A stretch of 64,000 bases of DNA from Psococerastis gibbosa (lineage: Eukaryota; Arthropoda; Insecta; Psocodea; Psocidae), in contig OZ020490.1 in the NCBI GenBank assembly GCA_963971405.1, forward strand, positions 21,539,464 to 21,603,463. Reading direction: 5' to 3'. Every line of letters begins with the position of its first letter. Position 1 is the first letter of the stretch. The translations under genes and the position numbers were made by a program. This document shows positions 34,188 to 45,430 of this stretch, in pieces. Below the pieces are notes generated by a model. That model did no database searches and had not been told where the DNA came from. It saw only the letters and a program-made list of their open reading frames with translations.

Positions 34188-34891
34188 CGTCTAGACTTAG
34201 CACCACCCTCACGCCTTCTAGGTTTAATGGCCCTCTCCTGGGGGTTCGGAATGGACAGCACCAACGGTTTGGTTACACTTTCAAACTCTGGAGACTGAAT
34301 AGGTAGCGACTGATTCGGCGAAAGCAAAAAGTTCCGCTTCTTACTGAAGTCCAAAGGCAAATCTTCCGCACGACTTAAATTCAATGGCTCAGGGCTAGGC
34401 GTGGGAAGAGCAGATTCAATAATCTTTTCAAAATCTGGTTTCTCTGGTTCCTTCGCGTTCAAACGTTCCCTCAGATTCGGGTAAGGATCAGGATCCGGAT
34501 CCGGTTTACTCTCCGCGGAACTATTTGATAAAAGTCTCTTGTAATTATCATACACAGTGTCGTATCCGCAATTGAAAGGAGTATTTTGAAAATAGTTGGG
34601 AAATAGAGAATTATACGTATTTACAAAATCTCTCATGTAAACAGCCGCTAAAATTTGTTGCTCGGTCAGGGACGGCCATTCCTGCTTTGGTTCTTCGTCG
34701 GGTTTCTCTAGAAGACGGTCTATTTGGTAATTGGCACTATTGTTGCTAGATTTGGTCAGAGTAGTATCAGAAACCGGCTTTTCTTTGTCTTCTTCAGGTC
34801 GGTTGATAACTGAAGAGGGGGCCACTACTGCAACCGGTTTTGCTTTACTGATTTCTTTCTTAACGAGATTCAGAGGGGTCCATTGTTCCAT
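34188..34891 (-). CDS. pan: Probable alternative first coding exon of TCF/Pangolin, no beta-catenin domain
   Basis: An open exon of 234 codons starts at ATG 34891 (MEQWTPLNLVKKEISK) in a good context (GAGATGG), with an in-frame TGA five codons upstream. It ends in CG before a GTGAGA donor, and CG plus G of the exon at 32259 gives Arg, as the exon at 44919 also does. It cannot be a cassette exon, because its frame requires phase 0 entry while the upstream TCF exon ends in phase 2. No N-terminal beta-catenin-binding motif is seen. Notable parts are PLNLS at residues 169-173 and PLDFS at 179-183 (CtBP-type motifs), PLNLV at 6-10, DPDPDPYP near 131, and a basic KPRRREGGAKSRR end. I do not recognise the rest. 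It could belong to a separate nested gene, but only TCF exons are visible downstream. Confidence 0.66.
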
Positions 34892-34937
34892 CTCACCAAA
34901 CACAAGTCAGTCTTAACTCGTACAAGCTCGTCACATC

Positions 34938-34945
34938 TTAAATAC
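34938..34945 (-). promoter_or_regulatory. TATA-like box, or 3' splice site, before the alternative first exon
   Basis: TATTTAAG on the minus strand lies about 47-55 bases upstream of the ATG at 34891, a spacing that would put transcription start just before the ATG. Directly upstream, TTTTTTTCGTTCTGTACAG is also a good acceptor, so the exon may instead follow a non-coding first exon. Confidence 0.35.
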
Positions 34946-34989
34946 TGTACAGAACGAAAAAAATGGATGTAATCGCTTGAATATTATAA

Positions 34990-35110
34990 ATAAATAATGA
35001 CTTGTTTTATTACTAAACCAACCTAGCGGAGTTTAGGCTTAAACTCAACTAGGGTGGCTTTAGATGCCCTCCAAAGCAAGCGAGTCCTTAGAGAAGGCCT
35101 TATTGAAGTC
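34990..35110 (-). repeat. SINE, family 2 (partial)
   Basis: The complement of ACCAACCTAGCGGAGTT and of ATGCCCTCCAAAGC matches the 3' part of the copies at 46390 and 57030. Confidence 0.65.
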
Positions 35111-35186
35111 CAGCAGTCAGGCAATAATTCATTAAGTCTGGAATAATTTTGCGGATCCATTGCTGAATTGTTCTGTTTGCTTTCCT

Positions 35187-35566
35187 ACGTAGTATAGGGG
35201 AAGCTTTGTAATGATCGAAATGTTCGATTTCGAGATTTAAGTGGATTTACACGTCCCAAGGCTGTGCCCACTCCCACCCAGAAAAAAAATTATTGACTTT
35301 AAACTAGATGGACTTAAACTTTCCACATAATGCGATATTTCACTAAATACTATAGGGTCGCAGTCCTCCCCGAAATATTCAGTTCAGTTTTTTGGGACAG
35401 GTAATTTCTAGGCAACCGAAATGAAATCATAGGAAAACTATTTACTATCATATTATTTCTCTCGGTACCTATACTAATTGATAAATAGGAAAGCATGTTC
35501 GAATAAACTAGCTCCGGTTTTTTTTTGTGGGGGGGGGGGAGTGAATGATACCTATACGGCTGTACA
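35187..35566 (-). repeat. Dispersed repeat with TACGTAGTATA end (diverged)
   Basis: CTACGTAGTATAGGGGAAGC, CGATTTCGAGATTTAAGTGG and a distal GCATGTTCGAATAAACT segment match the longer copies at 47262-47990 and 58760-59405, with a different middle. Boundaries approximate. Confidence 0.6.
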
Positions 35567-37186
35567 ATATACATAAGTAGTTCTTGACCTTAAAGACGTT
35601 CCCGACTCGTTTGCCTGAGGGAAGTCAATGAGGTGCTACAGCTTTAAAGCTGCCCTCCAGCCAACAAAAACCAGCTAAGAAACTCAGCTTTAACATCCAT
35701 AACATCTACCAACATCTAACACCTGACCACTGGACTATCGATAAAGGTTGAATATTTACATTCATAACTTCCAACAAAAAACATACAATCAAAAAAAGTA
35801 TTATAAATTCTATGTCATTACCTCAGAAAAGATATCAAAATAAAGAAACAAAGCAAAACTACGAAATTTAACACAAAAGCTCAAAGAGATAACAATTGGA
35901 CACAACTAAAAATGGTGAATCATTGGAAAAACTAATAAATAATCTCAACTGAAATGTTTAGAACCTCAGCGATAAAATCACAATAATGCATGCTAGTAAA
36001 ACAAAATATAAAAAGACACTAAAAACATGATAAAACTCTACAGGTAGGTAGATGCTAACGAGGGTACTATAAATAGCCTGGAAAATATCAGTGAAAACAG
36101 ATAATAAACTAGTCATACATATCAAGCTATAAAGTATCAAGCAATCAAAATTCAAAGAAAGCACAATCGCAGTAAATAATTTTTGGGGGGAGATTTTTCT
36201 CACAACACGAAAATCACATTTAGTTTCCGGAAAAGCTCGCGTTTTCGATCAAAACAAAATCAGTCTCTGAATTAGGTAAATGTATCGTGATTTCTTTTGG
36301 AAAATAGCGAAACATTAAAAAATAAAACTGACGCTTTCCCTTTTTAAATGGGAAACAAAGGGGATGACTCAGAGAGTTGTCACTCCTTTGAGACCCCTTA
36401 AGAGAAATAAATCAAAAAAATAAACTCATCTCCCATAATAAACTTATCCAAATAAAGCAATTGTATAAATCAAAATTTTGTCGGAGGAATCATAATGAGG
36501 TTTCATTGATATTTGACCTATCATCTTGTAAGATTTACAACTGTGGCGCGTACCTTCTAAAAATACATTGAGACGCAGTAATTGCTTGGTAAGCAATGAA
36601 TAAAAAATTGGAATTCTAAACTAGAAATATAATTTATAAACTATAGTTAGACATAATTAAAAAGTAAAATTTTCTGTAAGTAGGTAAAAAACCGATGTAG
36701 TAGTATTGATCGGAACTTTGTTAGGAGACAAAGGGAGACTAGTATTTGAGAAAGTAGGTATGCCCCACCATCTATGGGGTGTTGTTGCAACTTGGGAAAG
36801 GGTGAAACCCCTCTTTTAACAAAACGGAAAGTAAATTGTGAGGAATTAGCCACATCGCACCATCTATGGATGAGCTCAAAAACTTGCAATTTTAGCCATC
36901 CCTGCCAACAGAACCCCTAGGCGATGCTGCCATCTACAGCCACGATTCTTCAATACACGCATCAACAGAAATCTGCGGAGTTTAATCCGGTCTATCTAAT
37001 TGCAAAATTACTTCCAAGATAACTCAAATCAGAAAATTTGAACACCTTGAGCACAGGTGCTGCATCAATCTGGTCGCACCATTTATTCGTCAAATCGGGT
37101 AAAACCAACTTTGCTGTTTGAATTTTAGAGAAAATTAGACTTTCAGCAAATAGGCCTGCAATTGTTAGTATTAGGTTAAGTCCATG

Positions 37187-37345
37187 CTAGGGCGGATTTT
37201 AGGAGGGGGGGGGGGGTCAGAGGGTCCGGACAATGGGTTTACAGTGGGAATTAAAAATAATTATGCTTTTTAATGTTATAAATAATCCACTGAACCTGCC
37301 CACTGACCCCCCCCCCCCCTAAATTGGAGGCAAAATCCGCCCTTG
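37187..37345. mobile_element. hAT-like MITE with perfect 8-bp duplication AGTCCATG
   Basis: Ends CTAGGGCGGATTTT and AAAATCCGCCCTTG are inverted copies. AGTCCATG occurs directly at both sides (37179-37186 and 37346-37353). G and C runs lie just inside. The 8-bp duplication and short ends fit the hAT group; there is no transposase. Confidence 0.82.
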
Positions 37346-37489
37346 AGTCCATGACCTACAAGCGGGAGGCAGAGAAGTCAGTCTACAAACTTATAAATGT
37401 GCAGAGTTTCCATCAGGTTCCAACCGAGAAACAAATTTATGTTTTCCCCCTTTAAGAACTAATAAATAATTAATTCATGTTTAACAAGG

Positions 37490-37930
37490 TCATTTGTAGC
37501 CCCCTTGATAGCTTTGTTCTGGGGGCAAAAAAATAATTTTTCTGCGAAACCTTCTTTCGATGCTGTCGAACTTCAGGTATGTTTTAGGTGTTAAATAGAG
37601 TAACAAACCTGAAAAGGTTGCTTTCCGAGGAAATTTTTTAGTTTTGAATATAAAAAATTTTTTTTTAAAGAAATTATTGATAATTAATGCCCCCACCCAC
37701 TCCAATACATTGCCGTGCCAATGTTATACTGTGTTGTATTATATTTGTCTGCTCGCTCTAGACCATGAAATCATCGATCTATTTATTCATTGCTATGGGA
37801 AAGGGAAAGTCGAGGCAACCGAAATTAAACCGTAGGGTAATTTTTTTCCAATGCTTATAATTATTTATTTAGGAACCTATACTAATTGATAAATAGGAAA
37901 GTATGTACGGGTTCACTCATACCAGTTCTT
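37490..37930 (-). repeat. Dispersed repeat of the 47262 family, internal part
   Basis: CCCTTGATAGCTTTGTTCTG, TTTTTCTGCGAAACCTT, TGTTTTAGGTGTTAAAT and GGTTGCTTTCCGAGGAAAT match the same order in 47640-47850 and, inverted, in 58850-59020. The TACGTAGTATA end is missing. Confidence 0.65.
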
Positions 37931-38515
37931 TTGCATTGAAATCGAAAAGTTTTCTAAGACGTTTTTTCCGTCTTATAATAAATGCGGCATTGTCTAATTT
38001 CCAAGACTTCCATAAGTCTGTCAGCTAGTTAAGATTAGAATGTCTTTTACATTATTTATGTCTGTAACAAACTCCGAAATGCAGATGAGTCCAAGGAAAG
38101 TCATAATGGGAGATGGAGGATTTACATCAGCAACGACGGCAACTGAAAATGAAGACGCCATTGTTGTATAGAGAATGATTACGAAAACTCACCCCCCCCC
38201 CTTTCAAATCCACCCCCACTCAACCCCCTTTCCTTGCACACTGAATAACTTCAGGGCATGGATCAGGGTCGGATAAAGCGATTAGAAAAATTAACCAATA
38301 GTAGTACAGGTTATAATAGTGAGAAAAAATTGGTGCTGTAAAATATAATTTCGCTACCATAGCCCGCCCAGTTCATATCACAACAAAATCCAGAATTCAT
38401 GGTTGAATCTAACTTGGATATAGCCTACGATAATCTTACCTTATAGGATAGGAAAAAAGCATAACTCTTTTAATTTATTGCAATAGTATACTACAAGTTT
38501 TATTTTCGCATAATT

Positions 38516-38910
38516 AAAAGGATATGCTATGTAGAAAATTGGACCCCAAAATTAAATACTTTTCATTTTTTGTTTAATTAACTAAGCAAGTTATTAAAAA
38601 TTTGGCTCACATAAGTTGTAGAAGACTATTTTGTGCATCAGATATCGGGTATTTTTACTTTTCGGTTTTGTAGTTTAAAAGTATTAAAAATCCTAGATTA
38701 CGCGAAATTTTAGGTATTTATGAAAGAACTAAGGTACCAAAATTTAATATTTCCTATTGTATGATGCATGAAGTAGTCTTCTACAACTTATATGAACCAA
38801 ATCTTTAATAACTTGCGTAACGCAAGTTGCGTTGTTAATTAAATACAAAATAAAGTGAGTAAAAACAACAAATTTGGGGGTGCTTATTTTCTACGTAGCA
38901 TATCCTCTTT
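38516..38910. repeat. Foldback element with GGATATGCTA ends
   Basis: AAAAGGATATGCTATGTAGA and its near complement at 38887-38910 form the ends. Inner arms carry TTAATTAACTAAGCAAGT, AGAAGACTA and TGATGCATGAAG, as in the 11715-11992 element. Confidence 0.75.
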
Positions 38911-39540
38911 AACAAATTACTGCAAAAGGATAGATACCCCGTACAACGTAGCTAACAAAGGGCCGTTGGATCGTCACATCCTCTGTCAGCTACACGACAC
39001 ACGTGTCATTTATTGACAGTGAACAGGGTTAGCAGTTTTTACACGGCATTTTTAATTAAAAAAAAAAAAATATAGCGAAAACCAATATCTTAAACCGATT
39101 GCTCACAACCAAAGAAATTTGACTTGCCAATAGGGACCAAACCGCACCTGAAAGCTCCTCATCCACTTTTGAGACTTTCAATCAAAAATTCAATTTTCGG
39201 TTAATCTTTTCAGCAGTGAAAACCCCCGGTTGATGACGCAGCTAGCTACAACGGTATTTGCTCTTTTTGTCCCCCCCCCCCACCCCACATCCACCATCAA
39301 CTTCCAGTGGGGGGCTTTGAATGGAGGGCCCTGCCAATATTTTACAGTTCACAGTTTTTCAATGCGTCTCCCTGGAATTTCGAAAGCCACTTTTGATCAG
39401 ATATTTTCTTTGCAATCCTAAAATATTTATGTTTCTCAGCAGCTGAAACTAAATTCAGCAGGGCCTATCACTATCACTATGGCGATTATTTTTCATCTCA
39501 ACCTGGGATTAAAAATGTTAACAAGTTTGTTTTGGAATGG

Positions 39541-39830
39541 AAAATAGTAAGGCTATACCCGGGTATTGTCATCCGCCATGTTGTATCCTATATTTCCTAT
39601 ATGGTAAGTATTGTAAGAAAAGTAAAATATTGAAAAAAACTAATACACGTTTTAGTATTTTTTTATAAACACTTCCCTAATTGGTAGCACGTTTTTTTTA
39701 AATAATAAAAAATAAACAACGATAAATTTCTAAAAATAAATAGGTAAACACCCAATGCTTGGCTTATACACCAGACTTATAATGGATACAACATGGCGGA
39801 TGAGAATATCTGTCTAATATAGAAAATAGT
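39541..39830. repeat. Foldback element related to 21288-21692
   Basis: CCCGGGTATTGTCATCCGCC and ATGTTGTATCC at the left are mirrored by GGATACAACATGGCGGATGA at the right, followed by TCTGTCTAATATAG. The internal sequence closely matches 21430-21680. Confidence 0.75.
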
Positions 39831-39923
39831 ATTCAAAACTGTTTTGTAAACATTGTTAACCCCTAGAATAAGTTAACAATAAACGGCATAGTAGGGCCGC
39901 TAGTGGGTATCTTTAGTATGCAA

Positions 39924-40086
39924 ACTTCGATGGCATAGTGGTAGCTTGTTCGTACTTGTGCAAGTCTCTACACACCATGCGATCGGAAATCTGTCGTATA
40001 TCAACAGAGGTATTACCTACAGAGGCGGCTGAAGAGCTTATTCGGATACATTCATTGAATTGTTTGCATGCAAATAATCTTTTATT
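39924..40086 (+). repeat. tRNA-derived SINE, family 1
   Basis: Plus-strand copy beginning CTTCGATGGCATAGTGGTAG, the best match in the window to a tRNA A box, then TTGTGCAAGTCTCTACACAC, ending ATGCAAATAATCTTTTATTA. Confidence 0.75.
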
Positions 40087-40188
40087 AAATATATAAATAA
40101 AATAAATTACAGCAATCGAAATTCGGGATACATACGACTATGTATTTCTCTAAAAAACTTGGCTTATAAGCTTTTAAAAATAGCCTAA

Positions 40189-40565
40189 GGCGCCCATTCC
40201 ACCGACCGGCTAGGGCTAAATACAAAAACGGTGACGTGGTAGCAGACATTCAAGACTTAGGCGGGGTTTCCACCGACCTCATATTGCAGAATGCAAATGA
40301 CATTGACGGAAATTAGAATTTTTCTTAAATATATTAAAATGTTTGTACTTAATATATCCCATGACGCCATTTTATAATTTTAGTTTGTTTGTTTGTGATT
40401 TTACTGTATGATCATTGATCAATTTTAACTATGGCATAGAGGAAAATAAACATTTACGTCAATTCTGCAATGCGAGGTCAGTGGAAACCCCGCCTAAGTC
40501 TTGAATGTCTGCTACCACGTCACCGTTTTTGTAAATAGCCCTAGCCGGGCGGTGGAATGGGCGCC
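40189..40565. repeat. Composite palindromic MITE, 377 bp
   Basis: Outer ends GGCGCCCATTCCACCGACCG and the complement. Outer arms have CTAGGGCTAAATACAAAAAC and ACGTGGTAGCAGACATTCAA. A GGCGGGGTTTCCACCGACCT inner palindrome lies at the centre. Flanks are TAA and TTA. Confidence 0.85.
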
Positions 40566-42157
40566 TTAACAAAGTCATAGAATGGTTAAAAGACATCTTA
40601 CTAGCCTACAATACACCTAAGATTTTCCTTTTAAAAATTGTAGATATTGTAGCAGTATACTGTATATATTTAAAAAATTTATAACACGAAAATTTGAGTG
40701 TGATGTTATGCGTTAAATATAGTAACAGAACCCATCACGCAGCTTTAAATCAAGGATGATTTATAATGTTTTTCGAGGACGGAGGTTTTCGAACACGTAT
40801 TTTATCAGAAAATCTGTAATTCCCATAAGTTTTGCATGAAAGACATAGATTTAACAAATAAAAAACGCCGTGGCGCGACAACCTAATCCAAGTACGCTTT
40901 CAGATTGATCACGGCCTATCATCCCGGATTCTACTGCTCCATCAAGTAACTCCAACCGTGAAGGTCCTAGTAATTATAAAGCTAAGACAAGCTTACCATT
41001 GACCCAACGTAAATAAGCATAAGCATGACCAAGTTTAAGTTACATTTACATCAATATTACATCAACGCATAATGGAAAAGCAGTGCCTCAGTTATATTTT
41101 TGTCGTTAAAATCATGTAACGAAGAAATAACAGCCCGGCCGGATAGCATAAACCCTACATGCATTTGCGTGTCAATTTATTTACATTGAGCGTGTAGAGA
41201 TTTCTATCAAAGTTTCAAGAAATGGTCACACAATGCGACTTTAATTGCCTCAAAGGCATGCAGAATCAGCCGCTTTGAACGCCCACAGCTCACTATCACA
41301 AAGACTGTGTGTTTTAGAAAAGGAAACCGGAAGCCATGAAGACTTGCTGATACTTCCTAATCCTGTTCGATGATGGGCATGATCAATGGCGCTGAAATTG
41401 CCAAATTAAAGTAGAAATATGAAGAGGAAATTTCTTTTTATGCGGTCTATTGCAATTGTAAATTTTGGTGAATAAGAAGAGCTTACAGCTGTTGATCGGG
41501 GGGAGTGGAGGCATCGATGCCACATGTTGCTGCCAACCAGTCAGTCGGCTGCAACTTGATAAGTTGATAAGTGACGTGACGAGTACGTAAGCAATATACA
41601 ATATCATTAATCAAGAATGCAAACTCCGAGAAATTACATAAAAAAAAGCAATTAGTAGTTCAATCCGTTCTCAGTTATCTGTTTTTATGATGCCCCAAAT
41701 CTCGTTCACAAACTTGGTTAAGTCGAGCTACCACCTATTCCAAAATCAATGGTAAGTATTAGGGAAAGGAAGACCTGAAAAAATGGACAAACACTGGATT
41801 AGAAACCAAGTCTCCACCTTGCCGGTTGGAATGCTGACCACTGCACCAAATCCGTCAACGTCTAAGTATTTTTTGGTAAGTATACCACGCCGACAAGTTG
41901 GAGACTTTGGTTTTAATCCCGCTTCCGTCCATTTTTTATGTCTTTATTTCTCTAATTCTTCTGCCAGTAAAGGTTTTCTACAAAGTTACCTCTAATTGTT
42001 GTTAAATGATAACCTACAATTTGTCAATGGTAAGCATGTCTCAGATTGACTATTGTCACTTGTAGTCGGTGTGACTTGCCATTGAGGACGTCAACTAGTT
42101 TGCAAACGGACAATCAATCAATCGGAAACAATACCAATAATGTCTTATAGATAGGGC

Positions 42158-42375
42158 CAGTGGCGGCGCTACGGGGGGCCCGAGGGGGCCTGGCCCCCCC
42201 AACCGTTTCTCCGGCCCCTCCACTTTGAGATATTTTACATGGTGTTAAATTGCAGAATTATTGAACGGTATATACTTACTCCCAATGAAAAAAGTTTTGT
42301 GTTTTCACTGCCCCCCCCCCCCCCAGACAGAAGTCATGCCCCCCCCCCGTCTTCAAATTTCTAGCGCCGCCACTG
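42158..42375. mobile_element. hAT-like MITE with perfect 8-bp duplication GATAGGGC
   Basis: Ends CAGTGGCGGCGCT and AGCGCCGCCACTG are exact inverted copies. GATAGGGC is repeated at 42150-42157 and 42376-42383. The CAGTGGCGG... end with G/C runs is a widespread animal MITE type. An element start of the same kind is embedded near 57,144. Confidence 0.85.
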
Positions 42376-42764
42376 GATAGGGCAAGGTTTAATGGGCCAT
42401 TACAAGCTGGCATTAGTCCTTGAAAAGCCCTTCAAAGTAATATGATAAGGCAATAAAAACCTAAAAGGCGTAGGCTGCTGGTATAGACCATCTTGAACAA
42501 AATTAAAATATAAAACTGCAAAAATGTAAACCCCAAAAATATGCGCAACTTAATGGGCAAGGAATTTTCCCCGGAGAGCATTGTAATTATGAACTGAGTG
42601 CCAAATTTCAGTTCGACTGCCGTACAAAACGCTCTTAGTAATTTATTATAGACAATACCTAATACAATACAATATATATTTCCTTTAAATTATACAATAC
42701 ATGTAAAGTATAAGATAAAATCGTCAGAGTATGGTCAAAATCAGGTAGTTCTGTCCTGTCATTG

Positions 42765-42990
42765 TCATTGTGATAGTGCCTCAGTGACAGTGTAGAAAGC
42801 TTTCTCTAAGAGATGGTTTCTAAGCAATTTAGGGAAGTTAGAAGCATTTCTCGCCGCTGTCAGTTCAATCGGGAGTTTTCTAAGGTAGGCGAAACCTTGT
42901 AGTATAGGATCCAGTCGCTCACACTTGGCTGTGCGTGGCGCTGGCCTTACAAGGTCTCCCCGTTGAATCGTGTTGTAGGTGTGAGTGTCC
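42765..42990 (-). pseudogene. Non-LTR retrotransposon reverse-transcriptase C-terminus
   Basis: One minus-strand frame reads THTYNTIQRGDLVRPAPRTA, KCERLDPILQGFAYLRKLPI, ELTAARNASNFPKLLRNHL and LEKAFYTVTEALSQ before TGA. The pattern (YNTR-R-DL--P--RT, F--LP-----A-N---FK--L--L-E-AFYTV-E) is the conserved end of jockey/CR1-like LINE proteins. It is short and truncated upstream. Confidence 0.7.
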
Positions 42991-43948
42991 CCGTTTTGTT
43001 TAGATGTATTAATGTAAATGTTTAATAGATATTAACTTGAAATACCTTCAGCAGGCTTACTATGGTGATTATTTTTAATCATAACCTGGGATTAAAAATG
43101 TACACAACATAATTTTAGCATAGAAAGTGCTATGCAAAATTGTTTCGTTCACATTTTTAACCCCAAGCATAAGTTGGTACTAATCGCCATAGTAGGACCG
43201 CTGCCATATGTATATTTAATGTTATTACATACAAACGCAAAATTTTACTGCCGTAATTATTGCCTCCAGAAAATTAAAAAAATAATAATAATAATAAGAA
43301 AGCGGCGGAATAAATTGTTTGAAAGACAATCTACAATAAAAGCAACAAGAAATATCGAATTGGAATTAAGATTTCTTGAGTAGTATAACGACACCCCCCC
43401 CCCCCTCCTCCTCCACCCGCCCCCTTCTTATAAGTATAGGGGAAAGCAGTAATAGGGTAAGGTTAATCGAGTTAAGTTGGGGATAAGTCGGACCTTAAGT
43501 TCCTGGCACGCAATTTGATGATTAAGCCAGAGACTCCAGCATGTGTTACGACTCTAATACTACTGATAACGAAAAAAAAGAAAAATAATTAATTAGACTA
43601 CCGTACGCCACTGATTGGGTCTTTAATCACTCCTTGTAAATTAAGCGAGGCATTGATATTGTTCGTAAATAGTCAATAATAAGATTACACGAGTCTTGCA
43701 CAAAGCAATCAATATGGCACATAAGCCAAGTACGTTCCAGATGGATCAATGAGGCTGTAACCGGCTGTTAATAATTGAAAATAAAATTGTTGCTGATTTT
43801 TCTCTAGCTGAAGCTTAAGCGTTAAAGCCTTATATGCTAGGAAGAATTTATTACACACATATACTTTAAGAGGTTTAATCATAGGGAAAAGCTAATTTTA
43901 GAATTTCTCAGGTTACGCACATCCTATTCAATTTTTCCAGACTCCTTA

Positions 43949-44532
43949 GGCTACGGCCACACGAGCGTTTTTTCATGCACAAACGCAGCTTGAGAAAACG
44001 CAGCGGGATTTTGTAGCTACTTTTCTCGCTGCTTGAAGTCTGGGTCCGGCTGTGGGAACCCGCAGTATTCACCTAATTGCAGAATAGTGAGCAACTAATC
44101 TTCCCACTGCTCTCCTATTACGTTCCTGGACATATTCACCCACTCACTTCCTCAGTTGCCGATTTTTCAAATCGTCACGTTTTCAGTTGTAAACACAAGG
44201 GTTTCGCTGTACCTTCAAAAACTTATTCGTCCACTATCTACGAACTCCATCGCAAAACGCAAAACAACTCAACAGTGGAAGCGATCGAGGACTATACTGA
44301 CGCTGCGTCTTCAATCCCGCGGTCCCGCTCGTGTGGCCAGGTTTGAGCGTGAAAAACCGCGTCCAAAATAAACCCCCAGCCTATTTTTCTGCGGGAAACT
44401 TTGAAGACGCGCCCGCGCCGCGGAAAAACAAGCTCCTTGTGGCATATCACATTGCATTTTTTTTATTTGCATATTTTTAGCGTTTTTTCAAGCTGCATTT
44501 GTGCGTGAAAAAACGCTCGTGTGGCCGTAGCC
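43949..44532. repeat. Long foldback element with GGCTACGGCCACACGAGCG ends
   Basis: The ends GGCTACGGCCACACGAGCGT and its complement continue inward through TTTTTTCATGCACAAA / TTTGTGCGTGAAAAAA and CGCAGCTTGA / TCAAGCTGCA. The unit of 584 bp encloses about 450 bp of GC-richer sequence with short open frames that I cannot assign. Confidence 0.82.
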
Positions 44533-44918
44533 TCAAGAATATATGAGCAATATTTCACCTGTAGATTACTATTCGTTTGTTTGTACTTACATTCACTGCG
44601 CCTTATCCTCGTGGAGGACTGGAGGGTCGGCGGTACGAGGGAGTGGCATTAACGGATAGAAGTGTTAGGGGTGCCCGGCGATTGAAAACAAAAACAGCAA
44701 AAACAGGGGCTCAATATAAATCTGGACAATGCTGGTTTGAACCCAGGATTTATGTCTATATAGGGCATCGTGTTACGCCTGCTCATCGATAATATTAATA
44801 CTATTAGACAGATTAGCGCAGCTATACAACTATCGTCTAGAGTCTGTGGATGCGCCAGAGCTGTACAACCTACCCCATATGACGCGGTAAAAGTGAAATC
44901 CAAGTATTGATCACTTAC

Positions 44919-45161
44919 CGGTGGTTATGGTCGGCCTGCGTATGCAATTCCTGCTTGGGGCCCGGCGTGATAATGGCCGGGTGAGACGGCAAGGAGTGGG
45001 GCCCGTGCGGGCTGAGGCCCGGGTGACCCGGTAACAGCCCGGTCGGAGAGATCCTGTAGAACTCACTAGGTAACGTTGTACTGGTGATGGGCAGCGAAGA
45101 GGGGTAAGGACTACGAAACCCTCCCGCGCCCGCGGAGATTGGATACATCCCGGGAGTATGC
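44919..45161 (-). CDS. pan: TCF/Pangolin central proline-rich exon
   Basis: A 243-nt exon reading HTPGMYPISAGAGGFRSPYP, SSLPITSTTLPSEFYRISPT, GLLPGHPGLSPHGPHSLPSH and PAIITPGPKQELHTQADHNH. This matches the WHTP-MYPIS-GGFRSPYP ... HPAI-TP--KQE segment of TCF/LEF proteins, between the beta-catenin-binding and HMG regions, where Groucho/TLE corepressors and context-dependent signals act. A GTGTTTCAG acceptor and a GTAAGT donor flank it. The first base completes Trp from the exon at 50371. The two last bases (CG) complete Arg with the HMG exon at 32259. The KQE near the end is followed by a His-rich linker. Confidence 0.95.
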
Positions 45162-45222
45162 CTGAAACACAGTGAAAAAAATTAAACTAAATCAAAGAAC
45201 GTTCGCATTTGACCCGCCGTGA

Positions 45223-45430
45223 CAGGTAGTTGGGAGAGGCTAAGAAACGAGACTCCCAACACGTCAACGCAGCAGTACTGCAAAGTGACTGCCAATTTTG
45301 AAGTTGGGGGCGCTGTAAAATATAGAGGGTTTCCTGTTCTAGTTGGGATAGGCTAAGAGACGAAGTTCCAACACGTCAACGCTGCAGTAACTGCTAAGTG
45401 GCTACCAATTTTGAAGTTGGGGGCGCTGTA
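45223..45430 (+). repeat. Two-copy tandem repeat, about 115-bp period
   Basis: AGTTGGGAGAGGCTAAGAAA to GAAGTTGGGGGCGCTGTA is repeated with a few changes from 45338 (AGTTGGGATAGGCTAAGAGA to the same GGCGCTGTA end). CCAACACGTCAACGC is in both. Confidence 0.75.

Larger units (their letters stand above)
35567..44918 (-). other. Large pangolin intron segment, repeats only
   Basis: Apart from the repeats listed here, I find no conserved exon between the alternative first exon and the exon at 44919. Open frames in this stretch are AT-rich or lie inside repeats. Confidence 0.55.

Noticed and set aside
44077-44371. Two overlapping plus-strand frames of 70-90 codons
   Set aside because: They lie inside the 43949-44532 foldback element in different phases and show no transposase motif.
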